Shown here: positions 18,269 through 30,056 of the stretch, piece by piece | How the letters are laid out: each line of letters begins with the position of its first letter | Numbering within the stretch: the first letter of the stretch is position 1 | Origin: Paracoccus marcusii | GTDB lineage: Bacteria > Pseudomonadota > Alphaproteobacteria > Rhodobacterales > Rhodobacteraceae | Direction: 5' to 3' | Length of the DNA: 64,000 nt | NCBI RefSeq assembly: GCF_028621715.1 | Contig: NZ_CP117466.1 | Span: forward strand, 1,684,501-1,748,500 | Program-made: the position numbers and the translations under genes | The notes under the pieces: model-generated | The model's database searches: none | Told to the model about the DNA's origin: nothing | What the model saw: only the letters and a program-made list of their open reading frames with translations

Positions 18269-18297
18269 TTGATCCTTGAAAGCGAAAGCGGATACAT
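18269..18297 (+). promoter_or_regulatory. Candidate promoter for cycM
   Basis: TTGATC (18269-18274), 17-base spacer, ATACAT (18292-18297), 43 bases before the cycM start. Fair match to the sigma-70 pattern. A TATAGT on the opposite strand nearby could serve pheA. Confidence 0.4.
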
Positions 18298-18339
18298 ACC
18301 GCACGACCTGACGAGCTTACCAAGGCGGGACCGCACGCG

Positions 18340-18873
18340 ATGTTCAATACGATGACCCTGACCAAGGCAGCCGGCGCCTTCATTGGCGCGCTGCTGTTTT
18401 TGATGCTGGCCAACTGGGCGGCCAGCGGCCTGTTCACTGTCGGACATGGCGGCGGTCATCACGGCGACGAGGAAATTGCGCAGGCCTATACCATCCCGGT
18501 CCCGGAAACCGTCCCCGCGGGCGAAGAGGAAGCGCCGCTGGACTTTGCCGCGCTGATGGCCTCGGCCGACGCGGCTGCGGGCGAGCGTGAATGGGCCAAG
18601 TGCCGGTCGTGCCACGCCCTGGACGGCAGCGACGGCGTCGGCCCGCACCTGAACGGCGTCGTCGGACGCCCGACCGCCAGCATCGACGGGTTCAGCTATT
18701 CCAGCGCGATGACCGAACATGCGGCCGAATACCCCACCTGGGATCCCGACCACCTGCAGGCGTTCCTGGAGAACCCGCGCGGCTTCGTCTCGGGCACCGC
18801 GATGAGCTTCGCGGGCATCCGCGATCCGCAGGCCCGCGCCAACCTGATCGCCTATCTGGAAACCAATCCCTGA
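18340..18873 (+). CDS. cycM: Membrane-anchored cytochrome c (c552/CycM type)
   Basis: A 177-residue cytochrome c: one N-terminal membrane anchor (about residues 8-30, uncleaved), a flexible acidic/Pro-rich linker with a His-rich patch ([11 protein letters not shown]), then a class I cytochrome domain with heme motif CRSCH near 85 and axial Met in GTAMSF near 155. Length and layout match Paracoccus cytochrome c552, which carries electrons between the bc1 complex and the aa3 oxidase at the periplasmic face. Followed by an intrinsic terminator. Confidence 0.93.
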   Translation: MFNTMTLTKAAGAFIGALLFLMLANWAASGLFTVGHGGGHHGDEEIAQAYTIPVPETVPAGEEEAPLDFAALMASADAAAGEREWAKCRSCHALDGSDGVGPHLNGVVGRPTASIDGFSYSSAMTEHAAEYPTWDPDHLQAFLENPRGFVSGTAMSFAGIRDPQARANLIAYLETNP

Positions 18874-18901
18874 TCGGTCCCGCCAGACCGTGCGCCATCC
18901 A

Positions 18902-18930
18902 GAAAACCCCGGCCCGGCGCCGGGGTTTTC
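18902..18930 (+). terminator. Intrinsic terminator after cycM
   Basis: Perfect 12-bp stem (GAAAACCCCGGC and GCCGGGGTTTTC) with a five-base loop and a TTTT in the 3' arm, 28 bases after the cycM stop. Near-symmetrical, so it could act in both directions. Confidence 0.85.
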
Positions 18931-19015
18931 TCATGGCCCGCGTTCACGAAATCGCGGCTTGAAGCCCGGCCCCCCGCTGGCCTAGCCTCTCGCTGGTCCA
19001 GACCGGAGAGACGAC

Positions 19016-20872
19016 ATGCGCCACGCCGCCCGCCTTGCCACGCTGCTTCTTGGGATCGCCGCGGTCCCAGCCTGGGCGCAGGACGCGGCCGGCGATCCGA
19101 CGGTCATCAAGACGCATGGCATCGCCACCTTTGGCGAGCCCGCACTGCCCGCGGACTTTCCGCATCTGCCCTACGTGAACCCGGACGCGCCCAAGGGCGG
19201 CGAGATGTCCCAGCACGGTATCGGCACCTTTGACAGCTACAATCCCTACACGTTCCGGGGGCGGGCCACGGCGCCGTCGGTGATGATGCTGGAACCGCTG
19301 ATGGAGTCGGTCCTGGACGATCCGTATTCGATGTACTGCCTGCTGTGCGAGACGGTCGAATATCCCGAGAGCCGCGACTGGATCATCTTCAACCTGCGCC
19401 CCGAAGCGCGTTTCAGCGACGGCAGCCCGCTGACCGCAGACGACGTCCTGTTCACGTTCGAACTGCTGCGCGACAAGGGCTTTCCGTCCTACAGCGAGGC
19501 GCTGAAGACACGCGTCGCCAGTGCCACGGTGCTGGACACGCACCGCATCCGGTTCGATTTCATGCCCGACATCGAACGCCGCGACGTGCTTGGGCTGATG
19601 GGCAACCAGTCGATCTTCTCGCGCGCCGAGTTCGAAGCGACTGGCCGTGACATCCAGCAGACCAGCACGACGCCGTTCCTGGGGTCCGGCCCCTATGTCT
19701 TCGACAGCGCGGATTTCGGGCGGTCGATCACGATGCGGCGCAACCCGGACTATTGGGGCAAGGACCTGCCCATCAACAAGGGCCGGCACAATTTCGACAC
19801 CCTGCGGTTCGAGTATTTCGGCGATTTCGACGCGGCCTTCGAGGCGTTCAAGGCCGGCATCTATACGTTCCGGGTCGAGCCGTCCGAACAGCTGTGGTCG
19901 ACCGGCTATGACTTTCCGGCGGTGGCGGCGGGCGCCGTCATCAAGGAGGAGATCCCCGACGGCGTGATCGCATCGGGCGATGCCTGGGTCTTCAACCTGC
20001 GGCGCGACAAGTTCAAGGACATCCGCGTGCGCGAGGCGATCGGGCTGATGTTCAACTTCGAATGGTCGAACCAGGCGCTGTTCTATGGCATGAACACCCG
20101 GCTGGACAGCTTCTGGGACAACAGCGACCTGCAGGCCGAAGGCCCGCCCACGCCTGAGGAGCTGGCGCTGCTGGAACCCGTCGCGGCCGATCTGCCGCCG
20201 GGCATCCTGACCGACGATCCGGTCTCGGCCCCGGTCAGCGGCGAACGCCAGCTGGACCGCGGCAATGCGCGCCGCGCGGCGGCGCTGCTGGACGAGGCGG
20301 GCTGGACCACCGGCACGGACGGCATGCGCCGCAACGCCGCAGGCCAGACGCTGCGGGTCGAGTTCCTGGACTTCAACCAGAGCTATGACCGCATCGTGAA
20401 CCCCTATGTCGAGAACCTGCGTGCGATCGGCGTGGACGCGGTCCTGTCGCGGGTCGATCCGTCGGAACTGACCACCCGCACCCGCAGCCATGATTTCGAC
20501 ATCGTGCGCGACAGCCTGGGCAACGGTTACGGAATCGGCGGTGGCACGGCGCAGGCCTTTGGGTCCGAGCACAGCGACGACGTGTTCAACCCGATGGGCC
20601 TGGCCAACCCCGCCATCGACCGCCTGATCGAGATCGGCAGCGCCGCCACGACGGACGCCGAGAACCGCGTCGCCATCCGCGCGCTGGACCGGGCGCTGCG
20701 CAGCCTGCGCTTCTGGATCCCGCAATGGTACAAGCCGGTGACCACGGTCGCCTACTGGGACGTCTATGACCGCCCCGAGACCCTGCCCGCCCTTGGCTTG
20801 GGGGTCACGGACTTCTGGTGGTACGACCAGACCCGTGCGGACGAGCTGCGGGCGGCGGGCCAGCTGCGCTGA
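19016..20872 (+). CDS. yejA: Peptide-type ABC importer, substrate-binding protein (YejA-like)
   Basis: A 618-residue periplasmic binding protein (SBP family 5). Signal peptide 1-21 (LLLGIAAVPAWA then QDA). The opening IATFGEP...FPHLPYVNPDAPKGG is the YejA signature, distinguishing it from OppA/DppA. Yej systems import oligopeptides, including peptide antibiotics such as microcin C, and defend against antimicrobial peptides. First gene of yejABEF; a 102-bp gap separates it from yejB. The exact substrate is unknown. Confidence 0.93.
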   Translation: MRHAARLATLLLGIAAVPAWAQDAAGDPTVIKTHGIATFGEPALPADFPHLPYVNPDAPKGGEMSQHGIGTFDSYNPYTFRGRATAPSVMMLEPLMESVLDDPYSMYCLLCETVEYPESRDWIIFNLRPEARFSDGSPLTADDVLFTFELLRDKGFPSYSEALKTRVASATVLDTHRIRFDFMPDIERRDVLGLMGNQSIFSRAEFEATGRDIQQTSTTPFLGSGPYVFDSADFGRSITMRRNPDYWGKDLPINKGRHNFDTLRFEYFGDFDAAFEAFKAGIYTFRVEPSEQLWSTGYDFPAVAAGAVIKEEIPDGVIASGDAWVFNLRRDKFKDIRVREAIGLMFNFEWSNQALFYGMNTRLDSFWDNSDLQAEGPPTPEELALLEPVAADLPPGILTDDPVSAPVSGERQLDRGNARRAAALLDEAGWTTGTDGMRRNAAGQTLRVEFLDFNQSYDRIVNPYVENLRAIGVDAVLSRVDPSELTTRTRSHDFDIVRDSLGNGYGIGGGTAQAFGSEHSDDVFNPMGLANPAIDRLIEIGSAATTDAENRVAIRALDRALRSLRFWIPQWYKPVTTVAYWDVYDRPETLPALGLGVTDFWWYDQTRADELRAAGQLR

Positions 20873-20974
20873 GACGGCGATGCGCTTGATTTCCCGGCGC
20901 GGATTGCCGACAAGCCCAGATAACGACAAGGCCCCGCCAAGGGGCACGGACCCAACGGGGAAGGGCATGCGCTG

Positions 20975-22057
20975 ATGGGCGCCTACATCTTGCGGCGACT
21001 GCTGCTGATCATCCCGACCCTGATCGGGATCATGGTGGTGAACTTTACCCTGACGCAGTTCGTCCCCGGCGGCCCGATCGAACAGATCGCGGCCCAGGTC
21101 CGGGGCGAGGGCGATGTGCTGGGCAACCTGGCCGGCGCCACGGCCGACAGCGCCGAACAGCTGGGCGGCGATGCGGGATACGAGGGCGCGCGCGGCCTGC
21201 CCCCCGAATTCATTGCCCAGCTTGAAAAGGAGTTCGGCTTCGACAAGCCCCCGGTCGAGCGGTTCTTCTCCATGATGTGGAACTACATCCGCTTCGATTT
21301 CGGGACCAGCTGGTTCCGATCGATCAGCGTGATGGACCTGGTCGTCGAGAAGATGCCGGTCTCGATCACGCTGGGGCTGTGGTCGACGCTGATCGCCTAT
21401 GTCATCTCGATCCCGCTGGGCATCCGCAAGGCGGTGCGCGACGGATCGCGGTTCGACACCTGGACGTCGGGGGTGATCATCATGGCCTATGCGATCCCGG
21501 CGTTCCTGTTCGCGGTCATCCTGATGGTGCTGTTCGCGGGCGGCAGCTATTGGCAGATCTTTCCGCTGCGCGGCCTGACATCGGACAATTTCGCGGACCT
21601 GTCGGTCTGGGGCAAGGTCAAGGACTATGCCTGGCACGCGGCCCTGCCGGTGATCGCGGCCACGATCAGCAGCTTCGCGACGCTGACGCTGCTGACCAAG
21701 AACAGCTTCCTGGACGAGATCAACAAGCAGTACGTGATGACTGCGCGGGCCAAGGGGCTGACCGAACGCCGCGTCCTGTACGGCCACGTCTTCCGCAACG
21801 CGATGCTGATCGTGATCGCGGGGTTTCCGGCGATGTTCCTGGGCGTGTTCTTCGGATCAAGCATCCTGATCGAGACGATCTTCTCGCTGGACGGGCTGGG
21901 GCGCCTGGGCTTCGAGGCGGCGGTGCAGCGCGACTATCCGGTGATCTTCGGCACGCTGTATGTCTTCGGCCTGATGAGCCTGGTGGTCGGCATCCTGTCG
22001 GACCTGATGTACGTCTTTGTCGATCCGCGCATCGACTTTGAGAAGAGGGCGGGCTGA
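20975..22057 (+). CDS. yejB: ABC importer permease YejB
   Basis: A 360-residue inner-membrane permease of the DppB/OppB class. It starts [20 protein letters not shown], the standard first helix, and has a long periplasmic insert (about 30-105), five further helices and the EAA loop ([20 protein letters not shown] near 255) that docks onto the ATPase. Its TGA shares bases with the ATG of yejE, so translation is coupled. Confidence 0.94.
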   Translation: MGAYILRRLLLIIPTLIGIMVVNFTLTQFVPGGPIEQIAAQVRGEGDVLGNLAGATADSAEQLGGDAGYEGARGLPPEFIAQLEKEFGFDKPPVERFFSMMWNYIRFDFGTSWFRSISVMDLVVEKMPVSITLGLWSTLIAYVISIPLGIRKAVRDGSRFDTWTSGVIIMAYAIPAFLFAVILMVLFAGGSYWQIFPLRGLTSDNFADLSVWGKVKDYAWHAALPVIAATISSFATLTLLTKNSFLDEINKQYVMTARAKGLTERRVLYGHVFRNAMLIVIAGFPAMFLGVFFGSSILIETIFSLDGLGRLGFEAAVQRDYPVIFGTLYVFGLMSLVVGILSDLMYVFVDPRIDFEKRAG

Positions 22058-23156
22058 TGGCGATGTCGGAACTGAACCGCCGCCGCTGGCGCAACTTCCG
22101 CCGGAACGGACGCGCCTTCTGGTCGCTGGTGATCTTTGCGGTCCTGTTCGTGACCGCGATGTTCGCCGAGATCGTGGCCAACGACAAACCCATCGTCGTC
22201 CGCTATCAGGGCGAACTGTACTGGCCCGCCTACAACTTCTATCCCGAGACCGCGTTCGGCGGCGATTTCGGGACCGAGGCGATCTATCGCGACGAGGCGG
22301 TGCAATGCCTGATCGTGTCGGGCGGCCGCGAGGAATGCTGGGACGAGCCGGAGGGCTTCATGGCGGCGGTGCGGTCGGGTTCGACCGATGTGCCCAAGGC
22401 CGAACAGGGCTGGATGATCTGGCCGCCGATCCCCTATCACTACCGCACCATCAACAACGTGGGCACCGCGCCCTCCGCGCCCGACGGCAACCACCTGCTG
22501 GGCACGGACGACACCGCGCGGGACGTGCTGGCGCGGGTGATCTACGGGTTCCGCACCTCGATCCTGTTCACGCTGATCGTGACGGTGGTGGCCTCGACCA
22601 TCGGCATCACGGCGGGCGCGATCCAGGGCTATTTCGGCGGCCGCACCGACCTGGTGTTCCAGCGCGTGCTGGAGATCTGGGCCTCGACGCCCAGCCTTTA
22701 CGTCATCATCATCCTGTTCGCGATCCTGGGGCGCAGCTTCTGGCTTCTGGTCTTCGTCACCATCCTGTTCGGCTGGCCCGCGCTGGTGGGCGTGGTGCGG
22801 GCGGAATTCCTGCGCGCGCGGAACTTTGAATATGTCCGCGCGGCGCGCGCCCTGGGCGTCAGCGACCGCAAGATCATGTTCCGCCACATCCTGCCCAACG
22901 CGATGGTCGCCACGCTGACGATGATGCCCTTTGTCGTCACCGGCACGATCAGCGGCCTGGCTGCGCTAGACTACCTTGGCTATGGCCTGCCCGCCGGATC
23001 GGCATCTTTGGGAGAGATGGCGCTGCAGGCGAAACAGAACCTGCAGGCGCCCTGGCTGGCCTTCACGTCCTTCTTCACCTTCGCGATCATGCTGTCGCTT
23101 CTGGTGTTCATCTTCGAGGGCATCCGCGACGCCTTCGACCCCAGAAAGACCTTCCG

Positions 23157-23160
<4 letters not shown>
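22057..23160 (+). CDS. yejE: ABC importer permease YejE
   Basis: A 367-residue permease of the DppC class with six helices, a large periplasmic loop after helix 1 (about 40-150) typical of YejE, and the EAA motif YVRAARALGVSDRKIMFRHI near 265. It pairs with YejB as the membrane channel. The start overlaps the yejB stop by one base, and its stop overlaps the yejF ATG. Confidence 0.94.
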
Positions 23161-24856
<1,696 letters not shown>

Positions 24857-24860
<4 letters not shown>

Positions 24861-26080
24861 AGATCCTGTTCGTCCACCAGAACTTTCCGGGCCAGTTTCC
24901 GCATCTGGCCCCGGCCCTGGCCGCGCGCGGGCACCAGGTCCTGGCCCTGACGGATGAGAACAACCAGCGGCCCAGCCCGATCCGGACCCTGCGCTACAAG
25001 GCGCCGGCGGCGGTGCAGACCGACAGCGCCCTGGGCCGGACCTATGCGGACCATGCGGAACGCGGCCTGCTGGCGGCGCGGGGCGCGCGTGCGCTGCGCG
25101 ACCGGCACGGATTTCACCCCGACATCGTCATCGGCCATCCGGGCTGGGGAGAGACGCTGTTCCTGAAGGAGATCTGGCCCCACGCGCGCCTGCTGGTCTA
25201 TGCCGAGCTGATGTACCGCACCCGCGGCCACGACGTGGGCTTCGACCCCGAGATCAGCCCCGACCGGGACGAGGTGCGCTTCATGACCGTCGCGCGGTCG
25301 GCGCATCTGGTCCAGGCGATGGTGCAGGCCGATGCGGCCATCGCGCCCACCCGTTATCAGGCCGACAGCTTTCCGCCCGAGCTGCGCGGCAAGATCACCG
25401 TCATCCATGACGGCATCGACACGGCCCGCGTGGCCCCCGATCCCGCGGCCCGCCTGACCCTTCCGGGCGGCACGATCCTGCGCGCGGGGGACGAGGTGCT
25501 GTCCTTCGTGTCCCGTTCTCTGGAGCCTTACCGCGGGTTTCATGTGCTGATGCGGGCATTGCCCGACGTGCTGGCGTCGCGCCCCGACGCGCAGGTGGTC
25601 TTGGTCGGCGCCGAGGGCACCAGCTATGGCGCCAAGCCGCGCGATGCGAACAGCTGGAAGGACAAACTGCTGGCAGAGGTCGGCGCCCGGCTGGACCTGT
25701 CGCGGGTGCATTTCCTGGGCCGCGTGCCCTATGGCGACTATCTGTCGCTGATGCAGGTGGCGCGGGTGCATTGCTATCTGACCTATCCGTTCGTGCTGTC
25801 CTGGTCGCTGACCGAGGCGATGGCGGCGGGGGGGTACGTCGTGGCGTCCGATACCGAACCGGTGCGCGAGCTGATCACCGACGGGGTGAACGGGCGGTTG
25901 GTGCCGTTCTTTGACGGGGCGGCCCTGTCGGCGGCCCTGATCCGCGGCTTGGCGGGCGACCCGCAGGCGGCGGCCATCCGCAAGGCGGCGCGGGCCACGA
26001 TCCTGGGGGGCTATGATCTGGCGTCGCAATCGCTGCCGCGCCAGATTGCCTGGGTGGAAAGCCAGGGCGCGATGCGATAG
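24857..26080 (+). CDS. Glycosyltransferase, GT4-like
   Basis: A 407-residue GT-B fold glycosyltransferase. N-terminal domain starts KILFVHQNFPGQF; the C-terminal half has the nucleotide-sugar site with VLSFVSRSLEPYRGFHVLMR and the E-x7-E region SLTEAMAAGGYVVASDTEPV (about 315-335). Such enzymes transfer sugars to polysaccharide or lipid acceptors in the cytoplasm. ATG overlaps the yejF stop (ATGA), so it is translationally coupled to the peptide importer, an unusual partner. Acceptor and sugar unknown. Confidence 0.85.
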
Positions 26081-26113
26081 ACCCTTGGCCACGCTTGCCA
26101 AAAGGGCCGCATC

Positions 26114-27523
26114 ATGACGCAGATCAGGCTGACCAACACCCGCACCCGCCGCAAGGAGGAGTTCGTCCCCGTCGACCCGGCCAACGTGCGTCTGTATCTG
26201 TGTGGACCCACCGTCTATGACCGCGCCCATCTGGGCAATGCCCGGCCGGTCCTGGTGTTCGACCTGCTGGTGCGGCTGCTGCGGCATGAATACGGCGACC
26301 GTGCGGTCACCTATGTGCGCAACTTCACCGATGTCGACGACAAGATCAACGCCGAGGCACAGCGCCGCCGTGCGGCCGGGTCCGACCTGTCCCTGGAGGC
26401 GCTGATCGCCGAGCGGACCGAGGAGACGATCGGCTGGTATCACGCCGACATGGATGCCTTGGGCGCCCTGCGCCCCGATCACGAGCCGCGCGCGACCGCC
26501 TATGTCGGGCAGATGATCGCGATGACCGCCGACCTGATCGCCAAGGGCCATGCCTATGAGGCCGAGGGGCATGTGCTGTTCGACGTGCGGTCGTTCCCCG
26601 ATTACGGCAGGCTGTCGGGCCGGTCGGTGGATGACATGATCGCGGGCGCGCGGGTCGAGGTGGCGCCCTTCAAGCGCGACCCGATGGATTTCGTGCTGTG
26701 GAAGCCGTCCAGCGATGACCTGCCGGGCTGGGACAGCCCCTGGGGCCGGGGGCGTCCGGGCTGGCATATCGAGTGCTCGGCCATGTCGGCGGCGCTCTTG
26801 GGGCCGCATTTCGACATCCATGGCGGCGGCATCGACCTGCAGTTTCCGCACCACGAGAACGAGATCGCGCAGAGCTGCTGCGCCCATCCCGGCGCGGGCT
26901 TCGCCAATGTCTGGCTGCACAACGAGATGCTGCAGGTCGAAGGCAAGAAGATGTCCAAGTCCCTGGGCAATTTCTTCACCGTCCGCGACCTGCTGGACCG
27001 GGGCGTGCCGGGTGAGGTGATCCGCTTTGTGATGCTGTCCACCCATTACCGCAAGCCGATGGACTGGACCGAGGCCAAGGCGCAGGAGGCCGAAGCGGTG
27101 CTTCGGCGGTGGCACGGGCTTGTCACGGGCATCGAGCCCGCGCCAAGCCCGGCACCCGCGCTGATCGAGGCGCTTGCCGATGACCTGAACGCTGCGGGTG
27201 CCATCGCCGCGTTGCACGACCTGGCGGGTCGGGGGGACGCGGAGACGCTGTTGGCATCGGCCCGGATGCTGGGCCTGCTGCTGCCGGGCATGGGGGATTG
27301 GGCCCAGGCCGATGCCGGTGCGGCGGGCCAGATCGAGGCGTTGCTGGCGGCGCGACTGGCGGCGCGCCAGGCCCGCGATTTCGCCCGCGCGGATGCGATC
27401 CGCGACGGGTTCGCGGCGGCGGGCGTCGAGGTCAAGGACACGGCCAAGGGGCCCGAATGGTCGCTGGCCGCGGGGTTCGATCCGGCACGACTGGCCGATC
27501 TGGCGCGGACCCACGGCACATGA
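26114..27523 (+). CDS. cysS: Cysteine--tRNA ligase
   Basis: A 469-residue class I synthetase that charges tRNA-Cys. Zinc-site CGPTVYD and HIGH-type [12 protein letters not shown] near the N-terminus, GWHIECSAM and HHENEIAQS mid-protein (zinc ligands), and the KMSKSLGN loop near 280. C-terminal DALR/anticodon domain present. Its TGA overlaps the next gene's ATG. Confidence 0.98.
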   Translation: MTQIRLTNTRTRRKEEFVPVDPANVRLYLCGPTVYDRAHLGNARPVLVFDLLVRLLRHEYGDRAVTYVRNFTDVDDKINAEAQRRRAAGSDLSLEALIAERTEETIGWYHADMDALGALRPDHEPRATAYVGQMIAMTADLIAKGHAYEAEGHVLFDVRSFPDYGRLSGRSVDDMIAGARVEVAPFKRDPMDFVLWKPSSDDLPGWDSPWGRGRPGWHIECSAMSAALLGPHFDIHGGGIDLQFPHHENEIAQSCCAHPGAGFANVWLHNEMLQVEGKKMSKSLGNFFTVRDLLDRGVPGEVIRFVMLSTHYRKPMDWTEAKAQEAEAVLRRWHGLVTGIEPAPSPAPALIEALADDLNAAGAIAALHDLAGRGDAETLLASARMLGLLLPGMGDWAQADAGAAGQIEALLAARLAARQARDFARADAIRDGFAAAGVEVKDTAKGPEWSLAAGFDPARLADLARTHGT

Positions 27524-28290
27524 CCCTGGAGGCCTGCACCGAGGCGCTGCGCCAGCATGACCCCGACCGGTTCGGTGCGGTGCTGGTGGCCGAGGCGGCG
27601 GACCGTCCGGCGCTGGTCACGCTCTATGCGCTGAACCTGGAGATCGCCCGCGCGCCGTTCCAGTCGGCCGAGCCGATGCTGGCCGAGATGCGGCTGCAAT
27701 GGTGGATCGACCGCCTGGACGAGATGGGGCAGGACACCGCGCCCCCGCTGCACGATGTACTGACGCCCCTGTGGGAGGCCTGGGGGACCGATGCCGGCAC
27801 CCTGTCGCCCCTGGCCGAGGCCCGGCGCAGGGATTGCGAACGCCAGCCCTTTGACGGGCCGCAGGCGGTGCTGGCCTATGTCGACGCGACGGCGGGCGCG
27901 CTGATGTGGACCGCCGCGCGCTGCTGCGGCGCGCCCGAAGGCACGCGAGAGATCGTGGCCCATCAGGCCCGCGGTGCCGGTCTGGCCGCGTGGCTGCGCG
28001 CGCTGCCGCAATTGCAGGCAGTCCGGCTGGGGCTGGAACCGGCCCGCCCCGAGGACGCGCGGGCCTTGGCGGAACAGGCGCGCGACGGGCTGCGCATGGC
28101 CGCACGGATGCACCGCAAGCTGCCGCGCCGGGCGGCGGCTGCGCTGTATCCCGGCCCCCGCGTGCCGCGCCTGCTGTCCGAGATCATGGCCGGGCGCACC
28201 GATCCGTTCGAGGCCACCACCGCGATCACGCCGTTTCAGCGGCGCGCATCGCTGGCGCGGCTGGCGCTGACCGGGCATTGGTGGCGCTAG
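27520..28290 (+). CDS. Squalene/phytoene synthase family protein (NDUFAF6-like)
   Basis: A 256-residue member of the trans-isoprenyl diphosphate synthase (head-to-head) family. It includes [14 protein letters not shown] and [12 protein letters not shown], replacing the first Asp-rich motif with a weaker version, and [15 protein letters not shown] at the second motif. Degenerate acidic motifs and short length resemble the mitochondrial complex I assembly factor NDUFAF6 clade more than real phytoene synthases; no carotenoid gene is nearby. A catalytic role is therefore doubtful. ATGA overlap with cysS. Confidence 0.75.
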   Translation: MTLEACTEALRQHDPDRFGAVLVAEAADRPALVTLYALNLEIARAPFQSAEPMLAEMRLQWWIDRLDEMGQDTAPPLHDVLTPLWEAWGTDAGTLSPLAEARRRDCERQPFDGPQAVLAYVDATAGALMWTAARCCGAPEGTREIVAHQARGAGLAAWLRALPQLQAVRLGLEPARPEDARALAEQARDGLRMAARMHRKLPRRAAAALYPGPRVPRLLSEIMAGRTDPFEATTAITPFQRRASLARLALTGHWWR

Positions 28291-28374
28291 GCGGGCTAGA
28301 AACCTCTTTTCCTCGCGCGCGGCCTGTGACAGCAATTGCGAAAGGCCCGGCGGGGCGGACGGAAGGGGATCGCC

Positions 28375-29247
28375 ATGGCAAAGGCCAAGTTCGACGACCA
28401 GGCACGGGCCGGGCTGTCGCTGATCGCGCCGCCGTTCCTGTATGCGCTAGTGATCCTGGCGGCGCCGCTGCTGACCATCCTGGCCTATAGCTTCCTGACC
28501 GACGGCTATCTCGAGATCATCCGCGACTTCACCTTGGACAATTATACCCAGGTGCTGACCGACCCGATCGTGCGGACGGTAATGCTGCGGTCGCTGGTCG
28601 TGGCGGCCATCGTGACGCTGGCGACCGTGGTGATGGCCTTTCCGGTCGCCTATTACGTCAGCTTCTGCGTGCGGCCCGAAAAGAAGGCCATGTGGCTGTT
28701 CCTGATCACGATCCCCTTCTGGACCAGCTATCTGATCCGGGTGTTCCTGTGGAAGGTGATCCTGGGGTACAACGGCGTCATCAACTCGTCCCTGACGGGG
28801 CTTGGCATCATCGACGAGCCGCTGACCTTCATCCTCTACAACACCAACGCGATCGTGCTGACGCTGGCCCATGCCTACGCGCCCTTCGCGATCCTGCCGA
28901 TCTTCGTCGCGCTGGAGAAGATTGACCGATCCCTGCTGGAGGCCGGGCGCGATCTGGGCGAAAGCCGGCTGATGACCTTCTGGCGGGTGACGCTGCCCCT
29001 GGCGATGCCGGGCGTCATCGCGGCGGTGCTGATCGTCTTCATCCCGACCATCGGCGACTATGTCACGCCCGAGGTCATCGGCGGCGGCAAGATCCCGATG
29101 ATCGCCAACCTGATCCAGGTCCAGATGCTGGCGCTGGACAACCGGCCCCTGGGATCGGCGCTGGCGGTGACGGCCATGGCCATCGTGGCGGTGGTCAGCC
29201 TGGTCTTCCTGTTCCTCAACCGCCGCTTCCTCAAGGTGCGCCAATGA
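28375..29247 (+). CDS. potB: Polyamine-type ABC importer permease (PotB-like)
   Basis: A 290-residue inner-membrane permease with six helices. It starts MAKAKFDDQARAGLSLIAPP (ATG 28375, with GGAAGGGG before it). The EAA loop is EAGRDLGESRLMTFWRVTLP near 195, and the family's SFLTDGYLEIIRDFTLDNY segment precedes the second helix. Polyamine/opine importers share this shape. It overlaps potC by four bases (ATGA). Confidence 0.9.
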   Translation: MAKAKFDDQARAGLSLIAPPFLYALVILAAPLLTILAYSFLTDGYLEIIRDFTLDNYTQVLTDPIVRTVMLRSLVVAAIVTLATVVMAFPVAYYVSFCVRPEKKAMWLFLITIPFWTSYLIRVFLWKVILGYNGVINSSLTGLGIIDEPLTFILYNTNAIVLTLAHAYAPFAILPIFVALEKIDRSLLEAGRDLGESRLMTFWRVTLPLAMPGVIAAVLIVFIPTIGDYVTPEVIGGGKIPMIANLIQVQMLALDNRPLGSALAVTAMAIVAVVSLVFLFLNRRFLKVRQ

Positions 29248-30056
29248 ACCGCCAGGGACGCGGCCTGCAGGCCTATGCCATCTTCTATCTGCTGTTCCTG
29301 TATGCGCCGATCATCCTGCTGCCGATGTTCGCGTTCAATTCGGGCACGATCATCGCCTTTCCGCTGCAGGGGGTGACGACCGACTGGTTCCGGCAGATGT
29401 GGGCGGACGCGACGCTGCGCCGGGCGCTGACCAATTCGCTGACCGTGGCGGTGGCCTCGTCCATCCTGGCCACCTGCTTTGGCATCTTCGCGGCGCGCGC
29501 CTCGACCCGCTTCGTGTTTCCGGGCAAGGGCGGGATGATGGGGTTCATCATGCTGCCCATGGTGCTGCCGGAAATCATCGTGGCCATGTCGCTGCTGGTC
29601 GTGCTGCTGGGCATGGGGGTGCAGCTGTCGCTGATGACGGTCATCGCCGGGCACACGCTGATCTGCATGCCCTATGCCATCGCGGTGCTGACCACCGCCT
29701 TTTCGTCGCTGGACCGCAGCCTGGAGGAGGCGGCCTATGACCTGGGCGAGACGAAATGGGGTGCGTTCCGTCTTGTCACGCTGCCCCTGGTCATGCCGGG
29801 CATCATCAGCGCGCTGCTGATCAGCTTCACCATCAGCCTGGACGAGTTCATCCTGGCCTTCTTCCTGGCGGGGAACGAACCGACGCTGCCCACCTACATC
29901 TTCAGCCAGCTGCGCTTTCCGCGCGCGATCCCCGTCATCATGGCGTTGGGCACGGTGCTGGTGATCCTGTCGATCGTCCTTCTGGCGATCGGCGAATATT
30001 TCCGCCGCCGGGGCAATGCCCGCATCGGCGGCAAGCCCACCGGAGGGTTGATGTGA
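29244..30056 (+). CDS. potC: Polyamine-type ABC importer permease (PotC-like)
   Basis: A 270-residue six-helix permease, partner of PotB. EAA loop EEAAYDLGETKWGAFRLVTLP near 170 and the typical ISLDEFILAFFLAGNEPTLP segment near 205. Coupled on both sides: ATGA with potB and a GTGA overlap with potA. Substrate not defined by sequence. Confidence 0.9.
   Translation: MNRQGRGLQAYAIFYLLFLYAPIILLPMFAFNSGTIIAFPLQGVTTDWFRQMWADATLRRALTNSLTVAVASSILATCFGIFAARASTRFVFPGKGGMMGFIMLPMVLPEIIVAMSLLVVLLGMGVQLSLMTVIAGHTLICMPYAIAVLTTAFSSLDRSLEEAAYDLGETKWGAFRLVTLPLVMPGIISALLISFTISLDEFILAFFLAGNEPTLPTYIFSQLRFPRAIPVIMALGTVLVILSIVLLAIGEYFRRRGNARIGGKPTGGLM

Noticed and set aside
18944..21787. Minus-strand frame of over 900 codons opposite yejA/yejB
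   Set aside because: Antisense shadow without any family pattern; the plus strand has intact importer genes.
27520..28290. Real phytoene synthase for carotenoid synthesis
   Set aside because: Degenerate acidic motifs, short length and no carotenoid genes nearby.
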